This document shows positions 23,852 through 37,555 of a DNA stretch of 64,000 nucleotides, piece after piece. The stretch is from Thuidium tamariscinum. Lineage: Eukaryota > Streptophyta > Bryopsida > Hypnales > Thuidiaceae. Position 1 is the stretch's first letter. Each line of letters begins with the position of its first letter. The position numbers were made by a program, and so were the translations under genes. The stretch covers positions 8,432,001 to 8,496,000 of the forward strand of contig OX344752.2 in NCBI GenBank assembly GCA_947034885.2, in the 5' to 3' direction. Below the pieces are notes generated by a model. The model ran no database searches. It saw only the letters and a program-made list of their open reading frames with translations, and was not told the DNA's origin.

Positions 23852-26800
23852 GGATATCTACCTAGATTGAACTTAAAACATACACAGAACCGTCACGATT
23901 AGATTAATGACAAGCATAGATCGATTTGATATGTATCATCATAAGATCGACATTCTGACATTGAACAGGAGATAGCTCTCTATCTACCGAATTTATAAAA
24001 TTAGATCGAAGATCACAGTGATGACAAAGAAACTTGGACACCACAGTTACGCGGTTACGCCGAGGCTAGAACCTCTACATCACCCAACACCGACTGCATT
24101 CTCAGATTGCCGTGCAAAGGATCGATGCCTACTGTCAGAATAGATTGCATGTCCACCCAAAAAATAGTCAACAATGCATTACCTCTGATAAAATAGTCTC
24201 CTCAATGCAACAGTTGTTACTGTTCTAAGACTCACATTGTTGTACTGTACAGTCAGTGATAAAAGCAACTTTTTGAATTAAGCGGCTTTGAAGATAGGAC
24301 AGTTAGTCAACTTGTACAACGTAGTTCGATGGAAATAAAGTTTACAAGATTTTGTTTTTAACAGAAAAGCTAGAAAAATACGAAGATATAGCTCTCTCAG
24401 GTTGCAGTCTACAGGATGAAATGTCTGGTACCGAGAGTGATCATCGGCAGCTGGCTATCTAGCTCCAACTTTCGCAAGGAACAAAACTAAAATAGCCTGT
24501 GAACCTACGCAATTATTATGCGCAGAGATCGCAAGGTCAGAGGAAGATACTGGTCGGCCGATTCGCCATGAAGGAAGTCTGACGACGCAGTGCACCTGAG
24601 CTCTGAGGAATGCCTCACACGAGCACACACGCGTGAGCGATATCCTCCTTTTCGAATTGTTGATTGCCAGAGACGACCTCTGAGCTGCCTGAGGCCTGAA
24701 CTAACTACACTCTGACTACCACTGCCAATGGAGCTCTTACCTGGAAATTGTATGCTACTCGTCCAGATGATTACGACTAAACTCCCAATTTAATTACCCT
24801 CTCAGCTGTCAGACCGTGATTAAGCTCTCAACTCCTCAGTTAGAGGTTTTGAGATCGACACGGTGAACCTTGAGGCAATTTATGGGAAGCAACGGGAAGA
24901 AAACCGATTTGAAACACTCGAAGTTCTAACCCGCATGCAGAGAAACAACTTTTGCTAGAAAGCATGTACAATGTGTTAACGTCTTTCCACCTTAAACTCA
25001 AAGCAGCAAGACAACGACCAAGTGTTTTGAGAAACAATTTCAGTCTTGTTGATCGTTGCTGCAAGTCTAAGCTTGAAGGCACTAATCAATTGAACAACAA
25101 TCGCCCATTCTCTACCCTAACAGCCTACAGAGGTTGCGATTAACGCAGATTTACAAATGCTAGAACAATACTGATTGCGCAATGTGAATGGAAAGAGTAA
25201 TATATGCAACGGGGACCGAGGGCTAGGCCGATGCCAGTTAGTTATAATCGACGTCCCTAACCTCCGCTCTCATCAACTCAGTGGCAATGCCAACTTGCGA
25301 TGTTTACTATTCAGTTACGAAAAGAAATGATTAATTGGCATTAAAGCTTCCTAACGTTCGATAAGAACAAGAGCTCTGCAGGGAGATCGATCGACAGTAG
25401 GAAGACCAAGCGCTAAGCCTTGATAACTCCAATTACAGCAGAATCGATTAGAGCTGATCGATCGAAGGGTTCGATCAACTTTAATTGTCTAGTAATTCAA
25501 TCCGTGTAATCTAGGAAAGATTCACGTATCATCTATAAACGTAGTGTCCAGAAGCAGTGCAAAATTAGCAGTCGACTGAACAAATATTGGTCAATCAGCA
25601 ATAGTCCGTCGAAAGCTGACCAGGGAATTTGTAAACTCGGCGGAACGGGAGTTTATAACCAGAACATCAACTTGTGAAAAGGCTCGCGTGAAAACGATTA
25701 TAATCAGGAAGCTGCGCCGCCGATGGACAGCGCCGCTTTGGAAGTCTGGATAGCAAACAGTGGCTGGACTGCTTGCTTAGTTTAGGCTGTGGGGCGCGCA
25801 GAGATACCGGTTGGTGGACCCGCTGAACCGAACTCCAAGGCTGGAATTGTCACCGGAAAACCACTTATGCTGGTACAGATGCCAGCCTGATTTAGAACAG
25901 CTAGCATTTGAAACGCATGCTTTGCCTTCAAACATGCTATGCTAGCTCAAAACCGATATGTTACCCCCCCGGAGCAATGCATATTACTGTTTATGGAAGA
26001 TCAATAGAAGTGTAAACTAAGTCTAATAATGATCGAACTGCAATGTCTGCGTTTTCTACTAACTTTTACTAGTCTTGCATGCTCAGTCTGCGGCACTGCG
26101 AACCCCGGCCCTCGATCACTCCTCACATTGGTTAAAATGCCGAAACCCAGAACGTAGATATCGTCTTCTCTACACGATAAGGACAGGTATCAGCGGTCTC
26201 ACCGAGAAGTTTTGAGTTTTATGCTAGCAGCTTCCTGATTCTAGCTAGCAGGCTCTTCTGAATTTGCAATCGCTGCAAGTAGCTAGAACTGCCTGGCAGA
26301 GGATGGACGTGTGTTTATATATATATGCAGGCACCTCAGGCTCGATGTAATGGCAGAAATATTCTAGACTAAACGAAGAGAATCAACAATCAACCAGTCT
26401 CTGACTTGGAAGACTGCGCGCGCAGCTTGCAGGCGGGGATACAGACAGGGGAACGAAGTCGAGGAGTGTCAGCTGCACCGTTAATATCGGTTATTTAGAG
26501 ATTAAGGCAACAAACAGAAAAAGATCGAGCGAGGTCGGAATGATCAGAGCAATGAATATATTGAAGAGCTAGCTAGTTAGATCATGTATCGAGCTAATGA
26601 CAGGCAGGGAGGGCGTCGTCACGCATGCAACACCTGGCCCGAACGCGCAAGCTTCGCAGGCTGGGCCGGGGGTGAGTCCGATTCGATGAGCCGCTGGCCT
26701 GCGTTGAAGATCGATGGAGCAGAGTGAGGTGCGAATGAAATGAAATGCACCAGGGGCCGAGCTAGCTAAGATACTTGTCGTTGTTGCAGTGCGAGACTGC

Positions 26801-27100
26801 TGGCTGGGATCGATGCGAGCTTCCAGTACGTTGGTGCGGTGCAGAGGGAGACTGGTGGAGTGAAGCTGCGGGTTGCAGGGAGAGTTGAGGAGAGTTACTG
26901 TGCATGTGCATCTGGGCTAGATATCGCAGTCCTGAGAGGAACAGACCCCACTGGCATGGGGTGGGTCTCAGGTGGTAACTTGGCACCACCTAGAATCGCC
27001 GCCTGGAGCTGTTCGCCCTTGCAGTTAAGTTACGACCTCTTCACTCCCGTCATCCCGGCTTCCTTCGGGAAACCCTCAAAGAGTTAAAGGGCTGAGAACA
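23852..27100 (-). promoter_or_regulatory. Long upstream region of the GIF gene, possible 5' UTR intron
   Basis: Composition here is near 45% GC with few repeats, unlike the AT-rich DNA that begins abruptly after about 27.1 kb. On the minus strand a strong donor, TTTCCAG/GTAAGAGC, lies at 24741/24740 and a possible acceptor, TTCAATCTAG/G, at 23862/23861, ten bases above the start codon. An 879-bp 5' UTR intron is therefore plausible. This is inference from splice-site quality only. No second protein-coding gene is seen in the region. Confidence 0.35.
26315..26326 (-). promoter_or_regulatory. Candidate TATA box for the GIF gene
   Basis: Reading the minus strand, TATATATATAAA is followed by CACACGTCC. 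If it is used, transcription would begin around 26.28 kb, giving a long leader consistent with the putative leader intron. Another TATA-like site (TTATAAACTC) occurs near 25.65 kb, so the choice is open. Confidence 0.25.
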
Positions 27101-27462
27101 GTGAGAAGTCCAATGTAGTGGGGTTGTAGCATGGTAGACTACATGTTTTTGGAGTATTTCACGTGTTTCAAGGTGCATGAATTGACGTGTACAACATGAA
27201 AAAAACCCATCAAAAATTACAACTTATATGTACTATGTAGGGGTTTGGACCTTAGAATCTAGGTGAAGTATGTAGTAATATTTGAGAACATGTGTAAATG
27301 TACATGTAGTATTGGAATATTGAAATTTAACACCTAAAGTTTTAAAATTTAAAACCATCTCATTTGCCAAAAAACACTCAAAATTGCCACTTCTATTGCA
27401 TTCATTCAAGGGATAATAATAATTTTTTTTAGAATCTAACCATAGGATGATTAGGATCTTGT

Positions 27463-28950
27463 ATTGTGTTATTGCAAGAAAGGGCGTTCAAAAAGCATAG
27501 CGTTTTTTACAATACTCATTTTTTCTTTAGGAGTATTTTAAAATTAGAATTTTTTTTTTTTTAAAAGTAAAAAATATGTTTCATATATACATCTTTAAGA
27601 AGAAGGTACCCTAAGAAGGAAAAGTATAGAAAGTTTTTCTAAGTAGGTGAACTAGAAAAGTGCAAAATCTCATGAAAGTAGTTTTTGTCATTGTAATTTC
27701 ACATTTTAATTTATAAAAAATAGAGAAAGAATTTTTTTTAAAACTAAAAATTGGTCATTTAGGAAGAGTTGATATTGATGGGATTTCACCAAAAAAATGA
27801 TCCAAGAACCATCTTCAATGTTCAAAAATTGTGCATAATGGAAGTGTTGTTTGTACTCATGTAGAGGACTTAAAATAATGTATTTTTAGATTTCCTTTGA
27901 TACATACAACTGATACAAGTTTCTTTATTATGCAAGTAGACCATGAAAGTTTCACCCCCAAATAATTAAATTTAGGGGCTCATAAGTCATAACATAATGA
28001 AAACCCCTAAACCTCAAATTGTAACAAATTAACAAAAATATTTTTTAAATATAAAATGATTTTTATTAATTTCTAAAAAATAAGAGATGTGATAACTATA
28101 AAGTTAGACATGTTCAATAAAAATTTCATGTTCATTCAACTTGTACTTCAAAATTTATTGTAGACAATGAGAGAGTATATCCAATTGTGACAGCAAATAG
28201 TACCAGGTCATTGCAAGAAACACTGTCCAAAAAGTGTAGTGTTTTCACAGTACTATTTTTTTTCTTTGGGAGGGCTTTAAAATTAAAAAAACAATTTTTA
28301 AAAATAGTGAAAAATAATTAAAATATGTTTCATGTATATACCTTTAAGAAGAATTGAAGAAGGTACCTTAGAAAGGAAAAGCATAGGAAAAATCTCTAAG
28401 TAGGAGAACTAGAAAAGTGCAAAACCTCATGAAAATTGGTATTTTACATTTTAATTTGTAAAAAATAGGAAAACTAACTTTTTTTAAAACTAAAAATTGG
28501 CCATTTTTAAAGAGTTGATTTTGATGAGATTTCATCAAAAGAATAATCTTAGAACCATCTTCAATGTTCAAAAATTGTGCGCAACGAAAAAAAATTTGCA
28601 CTCATGTGGAGGATATAAAATAACATATTTTGAGATTTCATTCAAAATTTATATGTTTTACACCTATACGTATAGACCATGAAAGTTTTGTTTATAAATC
28701 ATTAAATTTGGGCACTCATAACGTAGTGATTTTTGTAAACTACAAACTATAACGCTCAACAAAAATGATTTTTAAATATAAAGTGTTTTTTCTTAATTTC
28801 TGAAAAATAAGGGATCTAATAACCTTAAAGTTAGGTATGTTCAATAAAAATTTCATCTTCATTGGAATTAATCTCAAAAAGTTATAGTAGACAATAAATA
28901 AGTGGTTCTCATTGTGACGAGAAATAGGACCAGTGTTTCTTGCAATGACC
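27463..28950. mobile_element. Head-to-tail dimer of the TGGGTGA-TTGCA MITE family (B)
   Basis: Two units of about 740 bp follow each other in the same orientation: 27463-28200, starting TTATTGCAAGAAAGGGCG, and 28206-28950, starting GGTCATTGCAAGAAACACTG and ending CAGTGTTTCTTGCAATGACC. Shared interior marks in both are CTAAGTAGG, AGAACTAGAAAAGTGCAAAA or close variants, and ACCATCTTCAATGTTCAAAA. They share one terminus at the junction near 28200. The blocks match copy A (9825-10557) in inverse orientation. No coding capacity is seen. The dimer interrupts a longer repeat related to 57.0-59.8 kb. Confidence 0.65.
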
Positions 28951-29499
28951 CTACTACACTTGTCTAGGTAAGATGATGTGGTAAGAAATTTGTGACTTTT
29001 GACCATACAAATTGGAAGATAATAGCATTCAAAGTAGAAGAAATTTTTTTGTTTCACTATGATGTTTTGTACTTGCCTACAAAACAAGAAGCTCCATAAC
29101 TTTCACATTCTTAATGACTAATCCAAATGGAATCATTCAAAGATTTTCATTTTGATAAAAAAAATATATTAGAATTTTTTTTTGGATTTTTTTGTTGTGT
29201 GGTCTTCTTCATTTTGAAATTATTTGGCATAACTTTTATTCCTAGGCACCAATCAAAATAGAAATTATATTCCCCAAAAGTTAATAAGATTTTCTATCTT
29301 GAGAGAAAGTTTCAAAAAATTTCATCAAAAATTGAGGTCATAGGAACCTATTCAAAATCCATTTTATCTCCTTTAGGAACAATGGGAGTATAGGAAACAA
29401 AATAGTTAACAAAATTGAAGTTCAAACTTCAAATTTTATTGCAATGATGAGTTGAAATGGCACTTTCAATTTAGATCATTTTTGCACAGATGCAAATTT

Positions 29500-29790
29500 G
29501 CAAGAAAAGCTTGTACTATTTTGAATAACATTTGTAAGAATATATGTTTTTTGGCCATAATTTTTGCATTATACTTCGAATGGATCCCAAATTCTTACTA
29601 AAGGTATAATAAACTATTATATACGTAAAGTAATTTTTTCATATTAATTTTTTCAAAATTGATTTACTGGTTATGTAGTATTTTCAATTAAATGTCATCC
29701 TAACAATTTTAGTACTATTTAGGACTATAAAAAATAAATTTGAAGCTAAAAATTTGTATTTGTGGTATTCTAATTTCTAAGAGATACATG
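29500..29790 (+). mobile_element. Truncated TGGGTGA-TTGCA family copy (C)
   Basis: GCAAGAAAAGCTTGTACTATTT, followed by GGCCATAATTTTTGCAT, parallels the left third of copy A. The similarity fades after about 29790 and no right end is visible. Confidence 0.5.
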
Positions 29791-29792
29791 AA

Positions 29793-30112
29793 TATGGCGA
29801 ATTTTGTTAAATGGTGGCATTCCATTAGTTTGATACTTTTGATAGTTCAGACCATACCATCAAAAATCTAAATAAGCCATAGAGTTTTGAAGTCTATACT
29901 CTGTAGGTGTTGTAGATGTCTAAAATCTATACCTATCCAAGATGTTTCAGACCGCTCAGTTTGAAACCCAAATTTATCTTAGATTTTAGAAATCTATATA
30001 TATCTAAGATGTCTAAAAATCTATACCAATCCTAGATGTTAGTTTTCGGTTCAGTCCATGCGGTCTCAAAATGGCATTTGGAATACTGCCATTTTAACAA
30101 AATTTTCCATGA
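29793..30112. mobile_element. ~320-bp MITE with ATTTTGTTAAA TIRs
   Basis: GGCGAATTTTGTTAAATGG at the left is mirrored by CCATTTTAACAAAATTTTCC at the right. GGCATTCC and GGAATACTGCC extend the inverted match. The interior repeats AGATGTCTAAAA and ATCTATACC, suggesting short internal duplications. Target duplication and family are not clear. Confidence 0.6.
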
Positions 30113-31329
30113 ATTAACAAAATATTTTCTTTAAATAGTAAATATTTTTAATGATGCATTGTATTAAAAATATTTTGTTATAAGGGTTGTTGAATTCTTT
30201 TATCAAGATATAATTAGTTTAGTAGTTTGTTAGAAGATTCTTCAGGTTGAAAAAAGCAATAAGTTTTTATTTTATATTTTTGAAATTTTGAAATTTTAAA
30301 AATGAAAATACAAAAATGTTTGACATCTTCTAATTTATAATTCCTATATTTTGTGAATAACTTTTGGAGAGTACTTTTAGGGATAAATTTTTAGCGATAT
30401 TTTATTTATTTATATTAATCTATTAATAGTTTATTTTATTGATTTGTTAAGAAAAATTGTTATCTCAGTAAACCAAGTATCAATTTAAACTTATAGGATC
30501 AATAGATTATTTTGTAGTATAGAAAGTAAATAGTTTGATCACCAAGGAATCATACACTATAAAGTAAATATTTAATTTAATGGGACACTTTATAGCCAAA
30601 TTATGTACAACAACTTCACACTCTTCAATTTATCAATTTATTTCACCATGGAGCCATGCTCCATTGCTCCAACTAAAAAATGAAAATGAAAAAGAAAACT
30701 TGCCTATATTCTCTAGTAAGAGCCACCTATTCAATTTGAAGAGTGATAGTTTTATTTACCTTCCTACATATCTAAAGCAACTCACACCAATTAGTATCTA
30801 ATAGCTCTATTCAACTTTGTATTAATAATAGATCCAACTTGCCTTATTATAGTGGAAATAGGATAGCAATTGGACCACATTTTCATTGGAATTCTAATTA
30901 ATTAGACTCAAAATTGAAAAATTAAAATGTCTACATAGCCCCCTACTTAATCCCATTGATGTCTTTGTCAATGGTGCTTTTGATACTTATTTCTTTGCAA
31001 GTCAACTTGATTCATCCTATATTGAACATCTTTATGCACCGTTTTTTTGCATCTCCATCACGTTCCATTGGTTCTTGGAATAATGCTTGATTATTTGATT
31101 GTTGAACTCAATAACTCTATGCTACTCCCTAATACCATTTGAAGAAATGGAAGGCCAATACATGGCCACTCTAAAGTGACAAGCAAAGCTATTTAAAGAG
31201 GGGTATAGAGCCTATGGAATATATTAGAATTGTGTGTTCAAATGAGGTGAATTTCACAAAGGCTATGAGACCATTGTAAATCAACGCAATTGAAAGGGCA
31301 ATAGTGTAAAGTACAAGGCATTTGAACAC
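30113..31329. other. AT-rich intergenic, nothing recognised
   Basis: Only short frames (for example 30580-30801) with low-complexity composition are present. No domain, RNA gene or repeat end is supported. Confidence 0.45.
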
Positions 31330-32518
31330 ACAATTTTCAATAGGAAAATTTAACCAATGAAGTAGCTTTCATGCCACATACTCATTTGAGCCACTTAGCC
31401 AATCTTATGTAATAGGAGGAGAATAAAGAATCTCTTTATACAAGTAAGATATTAGTAGGTAAAACAAACCATGTGGGATATGTGAATTAGGACCTTAAAG
31501 GAGTTCCATTGGTCATAGTTAGGTGAAAACGTAGGAATTGTGATAAAAATCAAATTTTTGAATTCATTTAGACATAGTAAGTAGAATATCTTTTTTCAAA
31601 AACCTTCAAACTAAGAAAAGTTTGAGAATCAAGTTGAGTTTTATTTCTAAGAATATGTTTGAGATTTTAAGAGTGTGCCTAAAAATTATAGGCAAATTTC
31701 AAAAGGGGTGTTCGAAAATGTTGAAAAAAATATCCCTTCTTCTCTCCTCCCTTGAAATTTGCTCATATCTCTTAAGTAGGGCTTCAAAAATGTCAAATGG
31801 ATTTTAGGAGATAAAAATTAGATTGGTTCTCCAACCTTTTTTAGTTAATATTCTATTAAAGAAAGATATTCAACTATGCCCAAATGAGGTCTATATAGAA
31901 TTTAAGTTTGAATCAATATTTCACCATTGTTGAAACAACATGACAAACACAAACTAGCCATGTAAGGTTGTCTCAACAATGTCACAAGTTATATTGAATC
32001 AATGTTGACAATTAAAACTATTGTTTCAATAAGGTAGAGGTATCCATATTCCATAGTTGATCACCTAAGCTATTTTCAAGCAAACTGTAAGCAAACTGTA
32101 AGCAATATGAAGCAAGTGAAAAAATTTCGAAGTAGAAAGATAGGAAATATGGGGATCTAAAGCTCTTTAAATTTTTGTATCCAAAATTGAAATTATTGTA
32201 ATTTTTGGAAGCCAAAAATTTGTCTCGACTAATAACTAATGTCTAGAATCTTCCAATTTGAATCATAGACTAGGTACTTTCTAACTCAAGTGCTACTTCC
32301 TACTTTCTTGCTCAATACTTTTTAGATATGTGTCATAATCTTATTGGGCCCAATTTTGAAATGGAGGAAAAGACACATTCCAAACTTTGGTCAAAAATAT
32401 ATTCTAACCTTGATTCAAAATAGTTGTATTCTACAAGTTGGGTATGGGGCCCTAGTCTAAAATGGGTACTTCTATTTTAATTCCAATATGGTGGTGTAGG
32501 AATATTGAATTAACAATC

Positions 32519-32733
32519 TATTAGTAGTATTATATTTGGATAAGTTATAGATCTAGCAACTAGGAGATATGTCTTTTAGTAACGTTGTACCTCATAGGTC
32601 TAAGAGTCACGTCCTAGTAACTTGACTCTTCATGTTATCCTCCTCCTCATATATTGAGGTTGTACTCTCATAAATATTAATTATGAAATTGATTTTCCTT
32701 TTAGTTATGTGTGATCTTCCTTTGTATTTATCA
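32519..32733 (+). repeat. 5' LTR of the copia element
   Basis: 215 bp, beginning TATTAGTAGT and ending TTTATCA, with clear similarity to 37344-37555. The left end lacks the usual TG. Confidence 0.92.
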
Positions 32734-35700
32734 TGGTAACAGAGTGATCCAAGCTTTTATATGTGTCTTCTAATGTGTGTTTCTTAACACACACAATAGT
32801 TCATGTAGAAGCACATAATATATTCAAAATGATTTTTTTGAATACAATTCAAATAAGAAATTATAAATCTTCTGAGAGAAGTGAATTTTAATATACAAAA
32901 ATATAATCATGGCAAGTTGTCATGGGGTGAACGACAATAGAGATGTGACAAAATTTGATGGGACATTTTTTAATGTGTGGAAACTTTGTATGATATTATT
33001 ATTCAAGGCTGAGAGGTTTTGGTCAATAGTCGAAGGCACTAAATCAAAACCCATAGCACCAACTAAAACGGGGGCTCAAGCGTTACCTACCACTAGCAAG
33101 GGTAGCATTGTTGAGTGGGAGGATAGAGACACTCTAGCTTTGTCCATAATAAACAATTGTCTCGAAAATTCGATTGTTTGTCATATACAACATTGTAATT
33201 CATCATCTAGTGCATGGAAACAATTATGTGACATGTATGAGACTAAAGATGTCATCTCTAGAATGTATTTATGAGACGAACTACAAAGTCTTAAAATGAG
33301 TGACACGGATAGTGTTACAAAACATGTGCACAATTTTCGTTCTATTTTAGAACAATTAGCTTCTATTGGAAGTCTTATTAGTGATGAAGATGCAATTTTA
33401 TCATTGATGAGGAGTATGCCAAGTGGCTACAAACCTTACCTAACAACTTTGAGGAGACAACAAGACCTAACTCTTCAAGGTTTAATTGCTAATCTCCTTT
33501 AAAAGGAGATACTATTGAAAGATCTTGGTTTTGGCAATGACAATACAAAGGCTCTCTTTGTAGGCAAGAGGCCACATCCATCATACAATCAAAAAAGAAA
33601 TGGACCTTATAGGTCTTCTTTCCAAGATACAAAGCCTACAAATCAAGGAGAGGCTTCTTCAAATAAACAATAATCTAATTCATATAAAAAGAAAGTAAAA
33701 TGTTTTTATTGTAAAAAATTTGGTCACAGTATTAGAGATTGTCGTAAAGGAATAGCTAATGAGAAAAAACAAAGAATGTCTAGTCAATCTAATCTAGTAA
33801 TAGACAATAACGCTAGATTATATGTAGCTAGTGCTTTGTTTACCAAAGGAAAAGATCCTATTTGGTATGTTGACATTGGAGCTACTCAACATATGGCCCA
33901 TGATCGGAATTCTTTCACTACTTATTGACCAATAAATAAAGGTCAAGTAGTTTTTCTAGGAGATGATACATCCCATGAGGTTGTAGGTGAAGGAGATGCA
34001 TATATTATATTAGACAATGGGCAAAAGAAAACCATACCTAATGTCCTTCATGTTCTTGGCTTAATGAAAAATTTATTTTCAATTAAAAAGCTAGATGAAG
34101 CTGGTGGTCAAGTGAGCATCAAGTTTGGTCTATGTACATTTAGAGCACCTAGTGGAGCTATTATAGCAACTTGTAAGCTAAAGAATGATTTATATAAGCT
34201 AGGTTTAGCATCTTCTAAGTGTCATGATGTTGCTCTTCCTACAATTGGTTTAAAACTAAATAAGACCATGGATAAGACCAAATTGTGGCATAAACACCTT
34301 TGTCATATAAATCATACAAGTTTATCACAACTTATGACCAATTCAATGGTCTTAGGTTTAGAAAATCTAAATATCAAAAATATTAGCCCATGTACATCAT
34401 ATATACAAAGAAAGTAATACAAAGACAAATTTCCAAAGCAAAGTGGGACTCGAGCCAAAGAGGTTTTGGAGCTTATCCATTCAGATATTTGTGGACAAAT
34501 GCAAACATCCACACACTCAGGTTCTATATATTTCATCACATTTATTGATGATTATACTCGTTATACAATTATATATCTTTTAGAGTAAAAGTTTGAAGCT
34601 TTTGAAAATTTTAAACAATATAAACAAATGGTTGAAAACCAAAAGAACAAGACCATAAAGGTTCTTCGTGTTGATAATGGCGGAGAATATAAATCCCTTG
34701 AATTCACAAAATTTTGTGAAAAATATAGAATATTGAGCCAATTTACAATTCCATATACCCCTCAACAAAATGGGGTTGCAGAACAACGTAATTGAACATT
34801 GATAGAGGCGGTTGTCACTATGCTAAATGATGCACAATTGCCAAAGGTTTTCTAGGGCGAAGCAATTATGACTACTACATACATACAAAATCGAGTACCA
34901 ACAAGTGTTATTGATTTGTATCGAACCCCCTTTGAACTATGGACTAGTAGAAAACCAAATCTATCACATATTAGGATATCTGGATGTAGAGCTTTTGCTT
35001 TAATTCCTAAAGATCAAAGGAAAAAGCTTGACTCCCATTCTATATAATGTATTTTCTTAGGTTACAGTGATGAATCTAAAGGATATTGATTAATGCAAAA
35101 ATTTAATAATAAGATCATTCTATCTAGAGATGTAACTTTTTTAGAATCTGATTTGTCTCAAATTGATCCACCCTCATTTACACCTATAATAGCTACGGAG
35201 ACTTCAAGTCAAGACAATTCATTGTTGGATTCTGAATTTTTAAAGGTTATGCCAACTATCAAGCAAGTCTCATTAACACCCTCTTCACAAGAACTTAACC
35301 CTGTGTTGGAGCATGTTCAAGAGCCTATAGTAAATGAAATTCCTTTGGCCACATCTCTCAATGATAGTGCCCCTTAAGACAGTGTGGACTCGACCAACTT
35401 ACAATCAATTTCTCAACAACAAGAATCACAATTTAGTGGGGCATCTCGTCAATCTCAGTTATTGAGAAGATCACCACGGGTTATTAAAAAATCCAAATGC
35501 CTTATCGAAACTATAGAAGGTCAACATCGTCCTAGTCATCCAAATTACCACCATAAAGCATTGATGTCTCAAACAAGTATTTTAAATGAACTGACAACCT
35601 TTAAAGAAGCTTTAAGTTGGCCCGATGCTTTTAAATGGCAAAAAGCTATAAATGAAAAATTAAATTCTCTTACTAAAAATAAAACATGGGAATATGTTAG

Positions 35701-37343
35701 CTTACCTCTAAATAGGAAGCCTATTGGTAGTTGATGGGTTTTCAAATTAAAAACCAATGCAGATGGATCTATCAATCAGTACAAGGCAAGGTGCACGCAT
35801 GTGGTATCACCAGTTGCACAATTATTTAGTTCTTCTTGGCTTCACAAGATGTAATGCCGATCCCAATGTTTATATAAAAAGGAGTAATGAAGGAGTAATA
35901 ATCCTAGCAATTTACGTGGATGATGCTTTTACTGGCATTATTGCTAGTACTAGTCTTCAACTTATTTTGGATTTAAAAATTCTTCTTGAGAAAGAATTTG
36001 AAATGAGTTATCAAGGGGAATTATAATATCTCCTTGGCCTCCAAATTGAAAGGAATAAAGCCCAAGGATGGCTCAAAATTAGTCAACCTAAATATCTTCG
36101 TGAAACACTTCGCCACTATAAGATGGAATCTTATAAGCCTAAGTCTACTCCTTTTGAAGTTGGCTTGGTCTTGACAAAAGATGATGAACTTCAACCAAGT
36201 AATGATCATTCTTCAAATCTAGACTTTTCTTATTCACAAGCGGTGGGTTCTTCAATGCATATTGTAAATAATTACCGACCAGATACTTGTTATTCTGTTA
36301 ATTGTCTAGCTCAATATCTCTCCAATTCAAGTGACCGCCATTGGCAAGCACTTAAGCATGTGCTACGCTATTTTCAAGGCTCTCTTGATATCAAAATTAC
36401 ATATTGACGTATTGCACAAGGAAATATTTTACATGGTTTTACTTATGTTGATTGGGTAGGTGATCGCGATTCTCGTCGCTCTACTTCGAGAAATTGTTTC
36501 TTATTAGCTAGCGGTGTTGTTTCACAGTCAAGTACCAAACAAAAATCTTTTGCCCTTTCTAGTACTAAGTTAGAGTATATGGCACTTACTTAAGCCACCA
36601 CTGAGGCAATTTGGCTTCGACAATTACTTTCTAACTTAGGGTTTGTTCAAGATAACCCTACTACTATTTTTGTTGATAATAAAAGTGCTATTGCATTGGC
36701 CAACAATCCCAAGTTTCATTTCCGTAGCAAACACATTGCTATTCAATACCATTTTATTTGAGAACACCTTGAATATAAAACTGTTCTTCTTAAGTATATT
36801 CCAACTACTATGATGACTGCCGATATTCTCACTAAAAATTTAAGTAAAGTTCCACATTCCAAGTGTATGACCTTAATGGGTCAACTCTCTAATCCACCTA
36901 ATGTGGTTCATACTCAAATAGCTAATGCACAAGCTATGTTCTCTCATCATATATTTCAACCCTTATATTATTCTTATCCATACCCTTGGCCAACTCAACC
37001 TTTACCCAAACGTTGTTCAACTTGTTATCAATTTCTTCACACTCAACAACTTTGTAATTCCAATCATAAGTTTATTCCTAATCTTTCACTACACAACGGA
37101 AGAGTGGAAGGACTAAGACAAAGATATGATCAAAGACAACGATCTAATCAAGGACAAAGATCTAGACACAATAATTATAACACGTCTATTGATAAAGTCA
37201 TACACATACTTTATTCTAGACTGGATGAGGTTATAAAACAGAATGCAATTGATAAGTCATCAACTCCGGTGTTTCAAAGATGACATAAAAGAATCTATCA
37301 AGACAAATTTAAATTATTATAAGGACTATAACTTAAGGGGGAA

Positions 37344-37555
37344 TATTAGTAGTATTATATTTAGATAAGTTATAGATCTAGCAACTAGGAGATATATCTT
37401 TTAGTAATATTGTACCTCATAGTTCTAAAAGTCACGTCCTAGTAACTTGACTCTTCATATTATCTTTTTCATATATTGAGGTTGTACTTTCATAAATATT
37501 AATTACGAAATTGGTTTTCCTTTAAGTTATGTGTAATCCTCCTTTGTATTTATCA
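37344..37555 (+). repeat. 3' LTR of the copia element
   Basis: 212 bp, directly after the polypurine tract, and the direct-repeat partner of 32519-32733. Confidence 0.92.

Larger units (their letters stand above)
32519..37555 (+). mobile_element. Ty1/copia LTR retrotransposon, broken
   Basis: A 5.0 kb element bounded by LTRs (32519-32733, 37344-37555) and a 5-bp target duplication CAATC (32514-32518, 37556-37560). A primer-binding site TGGTAACAGAG of the initiator-Met tRNA type starts at 32734, and a polypurine tract AAGGGGGAA ends at 37343. Parts in copia order on the plus strand are gag (from about 32909) with a CCHC zinc knuckle (about 33699-33750), protease (about 33850), integrase (about 34260-35080), reverse transcriptase (about 35600-36050) and RNase H (about 36430-36850). 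The integrase-before-RT order is what defines copia. It is a fossil with many breaks, on the order of ten. The LTRs differ by roughly 6-8% by eye, so the insertion is not recent. Confidence 0.93.
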
